A stretch of 52,216 nt of DNA, taken from an uncultured Clostridia bacterium. GTDB lineage: Bacteria; Bacillota; Clostridia; Lachnospirales; CAG-274. The DNA is taken from contig CANQIA010000014.1 of the NCBI GenBank assembly GCA_947624015.1, forward strand, positions 1 through 52,216. The letters run 5' to 3'. Positions within the stretch are counted from its first letter, which is position 1. Each line of letters begins with the position of its first letter. This document shows, piece after piece, positions 26,897 to 35,715 of the stretch. Under the pieces are notes generated by a model. It ran no database searches, was not told where the DNA came from, and saw only the letters and a program-made list of their open reading frames with translations. The position numbers and the translations under genes are program-made.

Positions 26897-29800
26897 TTAC
26901 TCAACAACTTGGTTAGTTATATCGAAATCTGAGAATGTAACGTCAGCAGCTCTTGCAGCGAATAAGCCAACATATGTAACGCCGCTCATATCAGCAGTGA
27001 ACTCGTCTGTTACAGTTTCGTTAGTCTGAAGATCAGTAGTAGTTGTTGTAAACTTATTGCCTACCTTTACGACCTTAACGCTGAACTTATCGCCCTTGTT
27101 AACAGAGTTTGTAAGTCCCTTACCGCAGATAACATCTGAAATGTCGCTGACAGAACCGTCATCTGCAGTCGTCTGAGTCATAAGTCTTGCAAAGTTAGCT
27201 ACACTATTTTCAGTTCCTCCAACCTTCATCTTGTTAGCAAGGAGACCTGAAGCTACCCAAGGAGTATACTCAGCCTTGATATTCGTATCAACATCGATCT
27301 TATCAAGTATTATAGCGCCAAAGCCTACCTGAGCGTCATCCTTCTTAAAATCATTTACGGTTACAGTAGCGCTTATCTGAACAGACTGGCTTGATGATTC
27401 CTGATAGTAAAGAAGAAGACCATCGTTTCCGCCCTTAGAAGATTTGATCTCAATCTTGCCTAAGCCTGTACCCTGTGGGTCGCCGGCTTTAAGTCTTACA
27501 GTACCCTGACCTTCTTCTACAATAAAGTTAGGTACGCCATTGGTCTCTGCAACTTCGTCTAAATACTGACCTTCAGCATTAGGATCGCCCTTGCGGATCT
27601 TAGAAGCGCCGCCCATGTTACCAAATGCAGATGCATTCCAAGGCTGAGTAGTCTTGAAAAGCTTGCTTACGAGCTGAGAGCCTGTAGGCTCTGAAGCAGC
27701 GGGAGCGGTCCATGCAGGATTAACTACGAGATCGGCAGTTGTAGGAGCAGCATTGCCGTCCTTTACATACTTGCCTAACTCACAGGTTGAAGCCTTTAAA
27801 GCCTCTGTGATAAGGTATGCAACATACTTAGCGCCGTAGTTATTTATATGAGTAGCATCGGGAGCGCCGTTGTTGCCTGCTGAGTGTAATGCGTTAGCGC
27901 CTGTAGGTTCAGACATTGTACCTGTAGCCGCATCAAGAGTTGCAGGCTTGCCATAACCCAAATCATCATATAAGTTCTTTGTAAGAGTAGTAGCGTCTAC
28001 ACAAGCAACACCCACTTCTTTAGCAAGATCGATAACGTCCTGCTTGTAGTCGCCGCCGTTAGCCTTATGGAGCTTACCGTCAGCCCATGCGCCTGCGGAA
28101 TCGGGTAATCTTACTATTGGGCTTACAAGTATAGGAGTAACACCCTTGTCAAGAGCAGGCTTAATGTAATTAGCATAAAGCGAATTCTTGAAGGAACCCT
28201 CTGTATCCTTAGTTGTAGGATTAGCTGTTGTGCTTGGGAAGGTATATCTTGCAGAGTCGTTTGCCTTCTCGTCGTTGTGACCAAAGGCGATAAGGAGATA
28301 GTCGCCCTGCTTCATACCGTTCAAAACGTCGGTATATGCAGCTTCAGAAGTAAAGCTCTTAGAGCTTCTGCCTGATAAAGCCTTGTTTTCAACAGTTACC
28401 TTGTCATTTAAATAATCAGCAAACTTGTCGCCGAAGCCTACTCTCTTATAGTAAAGATCCATATCTGCAGTATCTGCATAGTGGCAGCCTGTAGAGTCGC
28501 CTACTACCCACAATGTAGTTGCGGGAAGATCTGTTGTAGGAGGAGTGACAGGCTTAGGATCGGACTCGGGAGCCTTATGTCCTGTCTTTTCAACAGGCAT
28601 GAGCCAACTGCCGTTTAATGCCTTCTGAAGTATAGTTGCAACATCGGCAGAATCTACACCCTCAACCTCGTCTACGTCTGCTCTTGCAGCTATAAATGTA
28701 TCTGCTGCTGTAATATTTGAATGAGATAATACGTAGTTATAAACTAATGCTGCGTCTGTAGCGTCAACATCTTCGTCACCGTCAACATCGCCCCATAATG
28801 ACTTAGGAGGCTCGGGAGCATCGTAATATTCGGGATCCCAGCCTGCAAGTACATCATCAATGATGCCCTTACCTGTATAGCTGTCTATCTTAGCCTGATC
28901 TGTAAGCTCTTTACCGAAGGTAGCGCCTGCTGTCTTAAATGCAGTAGTACCGTCTGTGGTGTTGCCGTACTCGTTGAAGTCTGAGCTTGCGCCTTCTCCG
29001 GAATTCATTTCGCCCCAGCCCCAATCGAGGATGTGGTCGTTAGCTACACAATTTAAGAAGTAAACCTGTGATCCTGTGCCCCAGGTTCTGCCCCAAAGGC
29101 CCTTAACTTCGTCCTTGCCTTCAGCGCCTCTTGTAGTTACCGTACAATTTCTGAATACGTATGGCTTAGACTTAGGTGCTGCGATAGCGCCTACGCCTGA
29201 ATTTATGCTGCCCTTAGAATCAAGCTGAGCAGTTGCCGTATTGTGTGACGGATCGTTTGCATATGAGAACCACTGAAGCTCACAATCATCAAATACTGCT
29301 GAGAATAAGCCGCAGATATAGTCTACATTACCGCCGATAGTACAATACTTGAAGTATGCTGAATAGTCGTTTGCAGAATCGCTGTTTCTGCCTAAAGTAT
29401 CCTGAGAGGAAAGTATAGAACAGTTGTAGCACTCGATACCCTTAGCATCAATATAGAAGGCATTTGAACGCTCCTTAGCATCAAATACCTGAACGTCTGT
29501 ATCCGCTGTGATAATACCCTTTATAGAGTTTCTGTTCTCGGCGCCGTCCTCTATTTCCTTAGGAGTTACTTCATAGTTGAATGTATTTCTGAATACGGTG
29601 TTTTCAGCTCTGAAGTAGTCGCCTCTTATTATTGCAACGCCGCCCCAAAGGCTGCCGCTTGCAAGAGTCTTGTCAAACTTGTCATAGAATAATGACTCGT
29701 CGTAGTATCCGTCTTTGTCGCATGAATAATATGCGCCTGTCTGACCGTAATACCAGTTGATCTCATGACCGTTGCCCTTTACAGTGATGTAAGGCGCATC

Positions 29801-32686
29801 AAATACTATCTGCTCCTGAACATCATCAACAAGCTCTATGGTCATTCTACCGTCTTCGCCGGCAGGTCTGTCTTCCATATTTCTGATATATGCAACGGCA
29901 GACTTTAATGTCGGGAATTGCTCGGTAGGAACCTGAATAGTAGTATTGTCTGCATCCCAGTTGGTCACATCCTCAACTGTTACCCAATAGAGGTATGTAG
30001 TTGTTGTTGCATCAGTAATATTAATTGTTACAGATTCGTCTGTACCGTTTGTAACATAAGAGCTTGTAATAGGATTTGATGCAGAACCCTTATTATCAGA
30101 AGTGATCTGTACTGCTGAATCAGGATCACCGTTGATATTCCAAGCACCGCTGTTCCAACCTGCAACAGTTATTTTCTGCTTACCGTTTACAGGGATAACT
30201 ATCGTGTCGCCATTCTTTGCTCCGACTGACTGATCATTATTATATGAAACAGTTGCGCTGAACTGAACAGCAGAACCGGGAGCCTTGATCTCATAAGGAA
30301 GATCATATCTGCTCTTTACAAGTGACTCAAGATAAATATCGTCAGTAGAGCCTTCCAGAGCAACTCTTGCTCTATCCTTAGTCATATACTTGTCTGAATA
30401 AACTAAGGTATTGTAATCGCCGGGCTTAATGGTGTCTATGCTGTATGAATTGTTAGCCACATCGATAGTAGGCTCGAATACAGCGCCATTAGTCATTGAT
30501 ACAAATTCTACCTTAGTAACATCGGCAGCTGTACCCAGACCGATGAACTTACCTGTAAGAGTGGTGTTGGGGATCTCTGTCAATAACAGATCGACTGTAT
30601 CGCCGGTCACCTTAAAGAACTTATTGCCATTTGAAGTAGCCTCGCAGCCGCCGTCGCCTGTATCGATAGAGTATGTATGACCCTTCAGAAGCTTTACGGG
30701 ATCCTTGGAATCATAATTTACCTTTATAGGTGTGCCGCCTAAGTCAGCGTCTACCATTGTAACAGAAACACCTGAAAAATCATAGCCTGTTTCTGTAACA
30801 ACCTTTGTATCCCAGTTGAAAGTAACGTCTATCTGCTCAGGTAAAACGTAATCGATACCTACAAATGCAAAGTCGTTTGTCTTACCTGATGCAGAGAATA
30901 CATATGTATTTCCGCCTGTTACATTTAACGCATAGGATTCTGGAGCTACGGGAGAAAGTACCTGACCGCCTATCCTAGCGCCATCGGGATCAAATGTAAA
31001 GATACCGAGAGGAGCGTCTGCCTTACTTGTAGCTGTAAATACCTTAAGCATACCGTCGGCAACAGGCTTAACTATGATACAAGTACCATCGCCCTGTACA
31101 GGGATCGTTTTTATATCATTTGGTGTAGCGTGTCTCTTACCGGCACAGTATGCGTCAAGACCGCTTCTGCCGTCTCTTGTTATGCCGCCAAAAGCAGCTT
31201 GTTCTGGCTTATATGGAGTAAAATCGTTTGTACCCTGACCTACAAATTCAATTACTGTATCGCCAAGGTCAATTGAAGTGCCGTCATTACGCTCTATGGA
31301 CTTTTCGTACTTACCGACCTTAATAGTCTTTGTACCGTCTACATCCTTAGCAATATCGTCAAGCATAAAGCTAAAGCTCTTAGCGTCGCCTGTTACGGCA
31401 TTCTTGTTGGCTATTTCTACCTTAGGTATGTAACATTCTTTCGCACCTGAATATGCAAGCTTAAGAACTGTTGCACCACCAATGTAGTTGTATGTCTTCT
31501 TGTCGTTATCATTTTCAACACCGATCTCTAATTCGCCTACAGAAGTACCCTCGGAATCGGTAATTGTGAACTTACCGTCAGCAGCTCCCCACTTTGAAAG
31601 CGTAAATGTAAGGTCTGCATTGCCTGCTACAGCTATCTCAAGAGAGTCACCTGACTTAAGTGCAAGACCGTAGCTTGCGCCATGATACATTGAAGTACCT
31701 GTTGTGTTTACTATCTTGAGCATCTTATCGCTTGTTATAAATTCTTTATCAGGTAAAGCTGTCTGAGCAGCTAATCCTAATGTTCCAAGCTCTGCAGCAA
31801 GATCCTCTGTATAAGTCTTGCCTGCTTCGGGAGTACCAAGCTCAGCGCCATCGCCACCGACATCCTGACCCTTCTTTTCGGGAGTGAAGCCTAAGTAGAA
31901 TACTCTTAACTTACCTCCGGTAATACCTGCCTTATAGGTCTGTCCTGCCTCTACAGCTACTTCTCTGTAGAAGTAAGAGTTGGTACCATAGTTGCTTTCG
32001 CCTGCACTACCGAATACGTTAAATGAAAGTGTATTATTTACCTTAAAGAGTATCTTAACGGTACCGTTTACCAAAGGACTGAATTCAAGAACATCGCCAT
32101 TTGTATTTGCTGAGAATGTATTTATCACATCTGCTTCAACTACGCCGTTTGCATAAGCATAATCCTTATCCTCAGCATGGATAAGCTTACTACTGCCTAC
32201 ATTATCACTGGCAGTCTTAAAGCCATTTGGATCTATTGACTTCATATATCCGACGGTATCGTCGCCAAATATAGTTTCGCCATTTGCAAAAGCCTTTATT
32301 GCGGCTTCATAGTCAGCAGTTAAATGACCTTCAATGTCTTCTTCTCCGTCAAACAGATCTGCAACATCTTCTTCAACTGCTGAATCAACTGCTGCGTCTT
32401 CGTCAACTGCTGCGTCTTCGTCAACTGCAGGAGCGTCTTCTTCAACTGCTGCGTCTTCGTCAGCCGCAGGAGCTTCTTCGTCAACTGCTGCGTCTTCGTC
32501 AGCCGCAGGAGCGTCTTCGTCAACTGCAGGAGCGTCCTCAGATATCTCTGATACGGCTGAAATAACATCGCCAACACCTAAAGTGCCGTCAACATCCGTA
32601 CCGGCTGCGATAACATTGGTAAACATTGCTGATACCAACATAACGAATGCCAGAATACGGCTGATAGTTCTTTTTGAACCATTCAT
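26897..32686 (-). CDS. Secreted CE8 pectin methylesterase - dockerin-like - CE12 acetylesterase
   Basis: 1929 residues. Signal peptide about 1-28, then an acidic Ala/Asp/Glu/Val linker (about 50-105) and several beta-rich, partly Ig-like regions (about 125-900). CE8 pectin methylesterase spans about 915-1245, with catalytic Asp in SSQDTLG (1096) and GNVDYICG (1122), and the arginine in WGRTWG (1200). A dockerin-like pair of calcium loops follows at 1299-1362 (DVDGDEDVDATDAALVYNYVL and a weaker second copy). CE12/SGNH rhamnogalacturonan acetylesterase is at about 1390-1630: GDSTGCH (1396), SGRSSKS, GHND and DATHINNYG with Asp-His. A C-terminal beta-sandwich (about 1670-1929) resembles one in the PL9 protein. 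It removes methyl and acetyl groups from pectin and so prepares it for lyases. AAGGAGG lies 11 bases before ATG. Confidence 0.9.
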   Translation of the reverse strand: MNGSKRTISRILAFVMLVSAMFTNVIAAGTDVDGTLGVGDVISAVSEISEDAPAVDEDAPAADEDAAVDEEAPAADEDAAVEEDAPAVDEDAAVDEDAAVDSAVEEDVADLFDGEEDIEGHLTADYEAAIKAFANGETIFGDDTVGYMKSIDPNGFKTASDNVGSSKLIHAEDKDYAYANGVVEADVINTFSANTNGDVLEFSPLVNGTVKILFKVNNTLSFNVFGSAGESNYGTNSYFYREVAVEAGQTYKAGITGGKLRVFYLGFTPEKKGQDVGGDGAELGTPEAGKTYTEDLAAELGTLGLAAQTALPDKEFITSDKMLKIVNTTGTSMYHGASYGLALKSGDSLEIAVAGNADLTFTLSKWGAADGKFTITDSEGTSVGELEIGVENDNDKKTYNYIGGATVLKLAYSGAKECYIPKVEIANKNAVTGDAKSFSFMLDDIAKDVDGTKTIKVGKYEKSIERNDGTSIDLGDTVIEFVGQGTNDFTPYKPEQAAFGGITRDGRSGLDAYCAGKRHATPNDIKTIPVQGDGTCIIVKPVADGMLKVFTATSKADAPLGIFTFDPDGARIGGQVLSPVAPESYALNVTGGNTYVFSASGKTNDFAFVGIDYVLPEQIDVTFNWDTKVVTETGYDFSGVSVTMVDADLGGTPIKVNYDSKDPVKLLKGHTYSIDTGDGGCEATSNGNKFFKVTGDTVDLLLTEIPNTTLTGKFIGLGTAADVTKVEFVSMTNGAVFEPTIDVANNSYSIDTIKPGDYNTLVYSDKYMTKDRARVALEGSTDDIYLESLVKSRYDLPYEIKAPGSAVQFSATVSYNNDQSVGAKNGDTIVIPVNGKQKITVAGWNSGAWNINGDPDSAVQITSDNKGSASNPITSSYVTNGTDESVTINITDATTTTYLYWVTVEDVTNWDADNTTIQVPTEQFPTLKSAVAYIRNMEDRPAGEDGRMTIELVDDVQEQIVFDAPYITVKGNGHEINWYYGQTGAYYSCDKDGYYDESLFYDKFDKTLASGSLWGGVAIIRGDYFRAENTVFRNTFNYEVTPKEIEDGAENRNSIKGIITADTDVQVFDAKERSNAFYIDAKGIECYNCSILSSQDTLGRNSDSANDYSAYFKYCTIGGNVDYICGLFSAVFDDCELQWFSYANDPSHNTATAQLDSKGSINSGVGAIAAPKSKPYVFRNCTVTTRGAEGKDEVKGLWGRTWGTGSQVYFLNCVANDHILDWGWGEMNSGEGASSDFNEYGNTTDGTTAFKTAGATFGKELTDQAKIDSYTGKGIIDDVLAGWDPEYYDAPEPPKSLWGDVDGDEDVDATDAALVYNYVLSHSNITAADTFIAARADVDEVEGVDSADVATILQKALNGSWLMPVEKTGHKAPESDPKPVTPPTTDLPATTLWVVGDSTGCHYADTADMDLYYKRVGFGDKFADYLNDKVTVENKALSGRSSKSFTSEAAYTDVLNGMKQGDYLLIAFGHNDEKANDSARYTFPSTTANPTTKDTEGSFKNSLYANYIKPALDKGVTPILVSPIVRLPDSAGAWADGKLHKANGGDYKQDVIDLAKEVGVACVDATTLTKNLYDDLGYGKPATLDAATGTMSEPTGANALHSAGNNGAPDATHINNYGAKYVAYLITEALKASTCELGKYVKDGNAAPTTADLVVNPAWTAPAASEPTGSQLVSKLFKTTQPWNASAFGNMGGASKIRKGDPNAEGQYLDEVAETNGVPNFIVEEGQGTVRLKAGDPQGTGLGKIEIKSSKGGNDGLLLYYQESSSQSVQISATVTVNDFKKDDAQVGFGAIILDKIDVDTNIKAEYTPWVASGLLANKMKVGGTENSVANFARLMTQTTADDGSVSDISDVICGKGLTNSVNKGDKFSVKVVKVGNKFTTTTTDLQTNETVTDEFTADMSGVTYVGLFAARAADVTFSDFDITNQVVE
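32375..32539 (-). repeat. Coding tandem repeats for an acidic Ala-Asp-Glu linker
   Basis: About 165 bases made of near-identical 15- to 18-base units (GCTGCGTCTTCGTCAACT and variants on the plus strand). They encode repeats of the type AVDEDA or PAADEDA. The nucleotide identity is high, so copy number could vary by slippage; unit lengths are multiples of three, so the frame would be kept. Confidence 0.8.
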
Positions 32687-32883
32687 GTTAAAAATTCCTC
32701 CTTTATTATTGTGTTTGTACAGATCGAAGCTATATTTTCCTTATTATTACAGCTTATAAGGGAAACATTTTTCGACCTGTGATTTTCGATATTGCGTATG
32801 CACACCACAATATCCGATCCTCGTGTATAATATTGCCCTTCTGCCCACCTTTTCCGACAGCCGGACACACTACTACACGGCTT
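32687..32883 (-). promoter_or_regulatory. Structured 5' leader of the CE8-CE12 gene
   Basis: About 196 bases lie between the predicted start site and the ATG. On the RNA, CGTGTA pairs with TACACG (plus-strand 32874-32879 with 32822-32827), closing a domain with smaller G-rich helices. Next comes GATATTG / CAATATC (32808-32814 with 32788-32794) closing a 13-base loop. No U-tract terminator was seen; the ribosome binding site is at the far end. I cannot match it to c-di-GMP, SAM, cobalamin or other riboswitch cores. It may be an uncharacterised regulatory leader or simply a stabilising 5' end. Confidence 0.5.
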
Positions 32884-32889
32884 AAATTA

Positions 32890-32918
32890 ATTATAGTGGA
32901 TATGTGAAAATAAATCAA
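32890..32918 (-). promoter_or_regulatory. Promoter of the CE8-CE12 gene
   Basis: Minus strand: TTGATT (32913-32918), 17-bp spacer, TATAAT (32890-32895). The rest of the gene-free stretch up to 33096 is AT-rich and shows no clear plus-strand promoter. Confidence 0.7.
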
Positions 32919-33096
32919 TATCTTTTTTGTTTCTATATTTGTTTTTATCTATTCTGCACAAATTTACTGAAATGTTTTTGTAATATTATTATTCTATTTG
33001 TAATTTGTGACACTTAGCTGAAATATTGAAAAGGGCGCAAACCGATTCATCTCATTAAATTCCGCTCATTTTCATATATTTAAAAGAGGTGATATT

Positions 33097-34026
33097 ATGG
33101 ACTGTTATATAATAAGGAACAAACAGGGAGATCATGCGGCGATATACCACAGAGACGGCAATATATATTATCGTGAAAGCACAGACGACGCTTGGACTTA
33201 TCCCGAAATAATCGGCGCACAGGCACGCCCCAACTTTACCATTTCTGCGGGCAAGGAGCCTATTGTGGTGTATCAGACGGAGAAAGGGGATATTGCCGCA
33301 GGCGTAAAAGGACACAAGCCTAAAGTACTGCTGGAAAGCAATGAGGATCGAAGCCTTAATATGCACTATATCCCCTACGAAAACGGGGCAAGGCTCATAT
33401 ACAGCTCTCACGACGCCCAAGGATACTGCCTTACGGAGCTTCACAAGGAAGGCAAGAGCTGGAGTAGTCCCGTGGCTCTGGACAGCTATATCCCCTCTAC
33501 CGCAAGAACCGTAAATATGGGAAATGGCAACAATATACTCTTCTATATTAAAAAAGCTCCAGAATATCAACTGGGCTACAGGGAGATCTCTCCTTATGCC
33601 ATAGGCGGCTTTAAGATGCTATATACCTCGGTAAACGAGATCTCGGACTTCTCCGCTGCAGTTTTTGACGACGCTTTGCATATATCCATAGTATCCGCAG
33701 GCAGAAGAAACGGACGGGTGCTTTATATCAGAAAGGATATGAGCGGCGTATCTCGACCCATTACACTGTGGGAGGGCTATTGCGAGTTTTCAGTGTGCGG
33801 TATAATAAAAAACAAGCTCCATGTATGGTGGAAAAATCCCATAGGCGTTTTTACCGCTATGTCCTACGATATGGGCAAAAGCTTTAAAAGACCCGAAAGA
33901 CTTGACAAGCTCAAGGATTGCCGTAAGGCAGGATTTATAAACGAAGCCAAGAACGATCCCGACCGTATGGTGTTTAACGATATGCTGGTGGGAAGGGATA
34001 AGGTGTACGAGGCTCTCCTCATATAG
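33097..34026 (+). CDS. Cytoplasmic sialidase-like propeller protein of unknown function
   Basis: 309 residues, not recognised as a named family. The sequence alternates short strands such as HAAIYHRDGNIYYRE and GVFTAMSYDMGKSFKRPE. The latter contains an Asp-box (SxDxGxSF, about residues 258-265), typical of sialidase/BNR beta-propellers. Other blades can be guessed from repeated Ile-Tyr-Ser/Thr turns. No signal peptide, membrane segment or lipobox, so it should stay in the cell, which is odd for this fold. AGAGGTGAT, an excellent ribosome binding site, precedes the ATG. It stands alone between two promoters. The fold is inferred; the function is open. Confidence 0.75.
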   Translation: MDCYIIRNKQGDHAAIYHRDGNIYYRESTDDAWTYPEIIGAQARPNFTISAGKEPIVVYQTEKGDIAAGVKGHKPKVLLESNEDRSLNMHYIPYENGARLIYSSHDAQGYCLTELHKEGKSWSSPVALDSYIPSTARTVNMGNGNNILFYIKKAPEYQLGYREISPYAIGGFKMLYTSVNEISDFSAAVFDDALHISIVSAGRRNGRVLYIRKDMSGVSRPITLWEGYCEFSVCGIIKNKLHVWWKNPIGVFTAMSYDMGKSFKRPERLDKLKDCRKAGFINEAKNDPDRMVFNDMLVGRDKVYEALLI

Positions 34027-34027
34027 C

Positions 34028-34056
34028 TTGACAGGGCAATACCGCCGTGTTATCAT
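34028..34056 (+). promoter_or_regulatory. Promoter of thiE
   Basis: TTGACA (34028-34033), 17-bp spacer, TATCAT (34051-34056), starting two bases after the stop of the upstream gene. Confidence 0.8.
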
Positions 34057-34074
34057 AAAAGCACAAATATGGAA

Positions 34075-34103
34075 CTGCCGAAATACAGGTATCTGTTCGG
34101 CAG
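34075..34103 (+). promoter_or_regulatory. Hairpin in the thiE leader
   Basis: CTGCCGAA and TTCGGCAG form an 8-bp stem with a 13-base loop ten bases before AAGGCGG, the thiE ribosome binding site. It is too short for a TPP riboswitch and lacks its conserved CUGAGA core. It could stabilise the 5' end or tune translation. Confidence 0.4.
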
Positions 34104-34128
34104 CGGCTTTACAAAAGGCGGTATCACT

Positions 34129-34773
34129 ATGAAAACGGATCCTAAAAATCTTATATTATACGCCGTTACCGACAGACGATGGCTCAAGGATATGACCCTC
34201 TCTCAGGCAGTGGAACAGGCTATTTTGGGAGGAGCCACATTCGTACAGCTCAGAGAAAAAAATGCGGACTATAACGAGTTCAAAAAAATCGCTCTGGATG
34301 TAAAGAAAATAACGGATAAACACAAAATACCCTTTGTCATAAACGACAACGTCATGCTTTGCAAGGAGATAGACGCCGACGGCGTGCATGTAGGCGCAGA
34401 TGATATGTCCGTAAAAAAGGCAAGGGAATTGCTGGGAAAAGACAAAATAATAGGAGGCACCGCCAGAACATTGGAAAGAGCCATCCTGGCATATGAAGAG
34501 GGGGCAGACTATCTGGGCATAGGCGCCGTGTTCGATACCGGCACAAAATCAGGCACTACCCATATGTCAAAGGAACTGGCGCAAGCCATAAACAAAGCCG
34601 TGCCTATACCTACCGTAGCCATAGGAGGTATAAGCAAGGACAATATAGGGCTGCTTAAGGGCTACGGAGTAAGCGGCGCCGCCGTGGTGTCCGCTCTGTT
34701 TGCCGCAGAGGATATAAAAAAAGCCGCAGAGGAGCTCAGAAAAAATGCGGAGGATATTGTTGTCCTTGACTAA
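34129..34773 (+). CDS. thiE: Thiamine-phosphate synthase ThiE
   Basis: 214 residues from the ATG at 34129 (AAGGCGGT upstream); an earlier in-frame ATG at 34069 lies before the leader hairpin and lacks a ribosome binding site. ThiE joins hydroxymethylpyrimidine diphosphate and thiazole phosphate. A TIM-barrel with the family motifs: AVTDRRWL (12-19), VQLREKN (about 40-46), VINDN (about 68-72), GVHVGADD (about 83-90), GAVFDTGTKSGT (about 126-137) and the phosphate-binding AIGGI. No other thi genes are adjacent, so thiamin synthesis is encoded elsewhere or the cell salvages precursors. Confidence 0.95.
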   Translation: MKTDPKNLILYAVTDRRWLKDMTLSQAVEQAILGGATFVQLREKNADYNEFKKIALDVKKITDKHKIPFVINDNVMLCKEIDADGVHVGADDMSVKKARELLGKDKIIGGTARTLERAILAYEEGADYLGIGAVFDTGTKSGTTHMSKELAQAINKAVPIPTVAIGGISKDNIGLLKGYGVSGAAVVSALFAAEDIKKAAEELRKNAEDIVVLD

Positions 34774-34794
34774 GTCTTGATTGTATGATATTAT
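34766..34794 (+). promoter_or_regulatory. Promoter of the zinc-ribbon membrane protein
   Basis: TTGACT (34766-34771), 17-bp spacer, TATTAT (34789-34794). The -35 lies in the last thiE codons; the leader is about 115 bases. Confidence 0.7.
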
Positions 34795-34843
34795 AAAAGC
34801 ACAACAGGAACACAATTGGGTTTCCCTGTGGCGAAGTGAAAAT

Positions 34844-34894
34844 AATCGTCCGAGGCAGTATGATCAGGGCGATTTTTTTAAATGTGATCATGCC
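34844..34894 (+). promoter_or_regulatory. Candidate attenuator in the leader of the zinc-ribbon gene
   Basis: AATCGTCC (34844-34851) and GGGCGATT (34867-34874) form an 8-bp stem with one G-U pair, running directly into TTTTTTT: an intrinsic terminator before the gene. A second pairing, GGC plus ATGATCA (34854-34866) with TGATCAT plus GCC (34885-34894), uses the terminator loop and encloses its right arm. The two look like alternative states. It could also only stop read-through from thiE. Confidence 0.5.
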
Positions 34895-34915
34895 AAGAGG
34901 CAAAGGAGAGATATT

Positions 34916-35665
34916 ATGTATTGCTCAAACTGCGGAAGAGAGCTGCGTGACGGAGAGATATGCAACTGTACTCAAAACAATATCCCTGCGGAAAACCAAC
35001 TTTCTCAAGAAGTCAAAAACGAAAATAACAATGAAAAAAAGCAAGTCTACGATCTGAATAGACTGTTTCTTGCCTTCGTATCGGTATTTACACTCACTCT
35101 GGAGCTTATAAAAAGACCCTGCTCCACAGTTCAGGATTTTATGAACAGGGATAACGGTAAAATGGGAGTGAAGCTCATGCTTGTAAAGGCAGGTATCATG
35201 TGTCTTTATGTTATAATACTCACATCTGCAGGCGGCTTCAGATCCAACGTGGTAAAGACAGGGATAATAGTTGCGGCATTTATGGTGACATTTGCTCTGG
35301 ATTTTATATATTCCTTTGTAATAAGCCTTTGCGCCAAAACTATCGCCAAGACAGAATTGGATACGGTAACGACTATGGAAATAGCAGGACTTAAGGCAGC
35401 AGGCGAAATGGCAGGAATTATATTGGCGGCTGTATGCGCCGTATTTTTTTCACTGTCCTTTGTATTTGTAGCCATAGGCATTATTTTTGGCATGGTGCTT
35501 TCATATACGGCTGTACTCCAGCTTGCCCAGATCAACAAGGACAAGAGAGTGCATATATTTATCGCCTCTGTTGTTGTAATGAGTATAATAGCGGCTTTGG
35601 TGCTGACCGTGGTAAGCGGAGGAATGCTTATAAACAACTTTAACGATATGATATCTATGTATTGA
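34916..35665 (+). CDS. Zinc-ribbon membrane protein of unknown function
   Basis: 249 residues. Starts with a zinc-ribbon-like MYCSNCGRELRDGEICNC (Cys3, Cys6, Cys16, Cys18), followed by a polar Asn/Glu/Lys linker to about residue 40. About five hydrophobic segments fill the rest (about 49-62, 87-105, 112-137, 160-200, 218-240). The type is common in Firmicutes, where a short ribbon is joined to a YIP1- or DUF-type membrane part; no specific role is known to me. The ATG at 34916 follows AAAGGAG by seven bases. An in-frame ATG 45 codons upstream lies before the leader terminator and is rejected. Confidence 0.75.
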   Translation: MYCSNCGRELRDGEICNCTQNNIPAENQLSQEVKNENNNEKKQVYDLNRLFLAFVSVFTLTLELIKRPCSTVQDFMNRDNGKMGVKLMLVKAGIMCLYVIILTSAGGFRSNVVKTGIIVAAFMVTFALDFIYSFVISLCAKTIAKTELDTVTTMEIAGLKAAGEMAGIILAAVCAVFFSLSFVFVAIGIIFGMVLSYTAVLQLAQINKDKRVHIFIASVVVMSIIAALVLTVVSGGMLINNFNDMISMY

Positions 35666-35680
35666 TGTATTGATACATAT

Positions 35681-35714
35681 TATAAAAAGCCCCATATTGA
35701 GGGGCTTTTTATAA
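35681..35714. terminator. Bidirectional intrinsic terminator
   Basis: AAAAAGCCCC, ATATTGA loop, GGGGCTTTTT: a 10-bp stem with A and T tails. It serves the zinc-ribbon gene (plus) and the M29 aminopeptidase (minus). Confidence 0.92.
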
Positions 35715-35715
35715 T

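Noticed and set aside
32284..32759. Two open frames opposite or out of frame with the acidic linker (Ser/Ala-rich and Leu/Gln-rich)
   Set aside because: They arise from the in-frame trinucleotide-like repeat and have no start signals.
34057..34128. TPP riboswitch in front of thiE
   Set aside because: The leader is too short and has one simple hairpin; the CUGAGA and GCGUAGGGA-type cores are absent.
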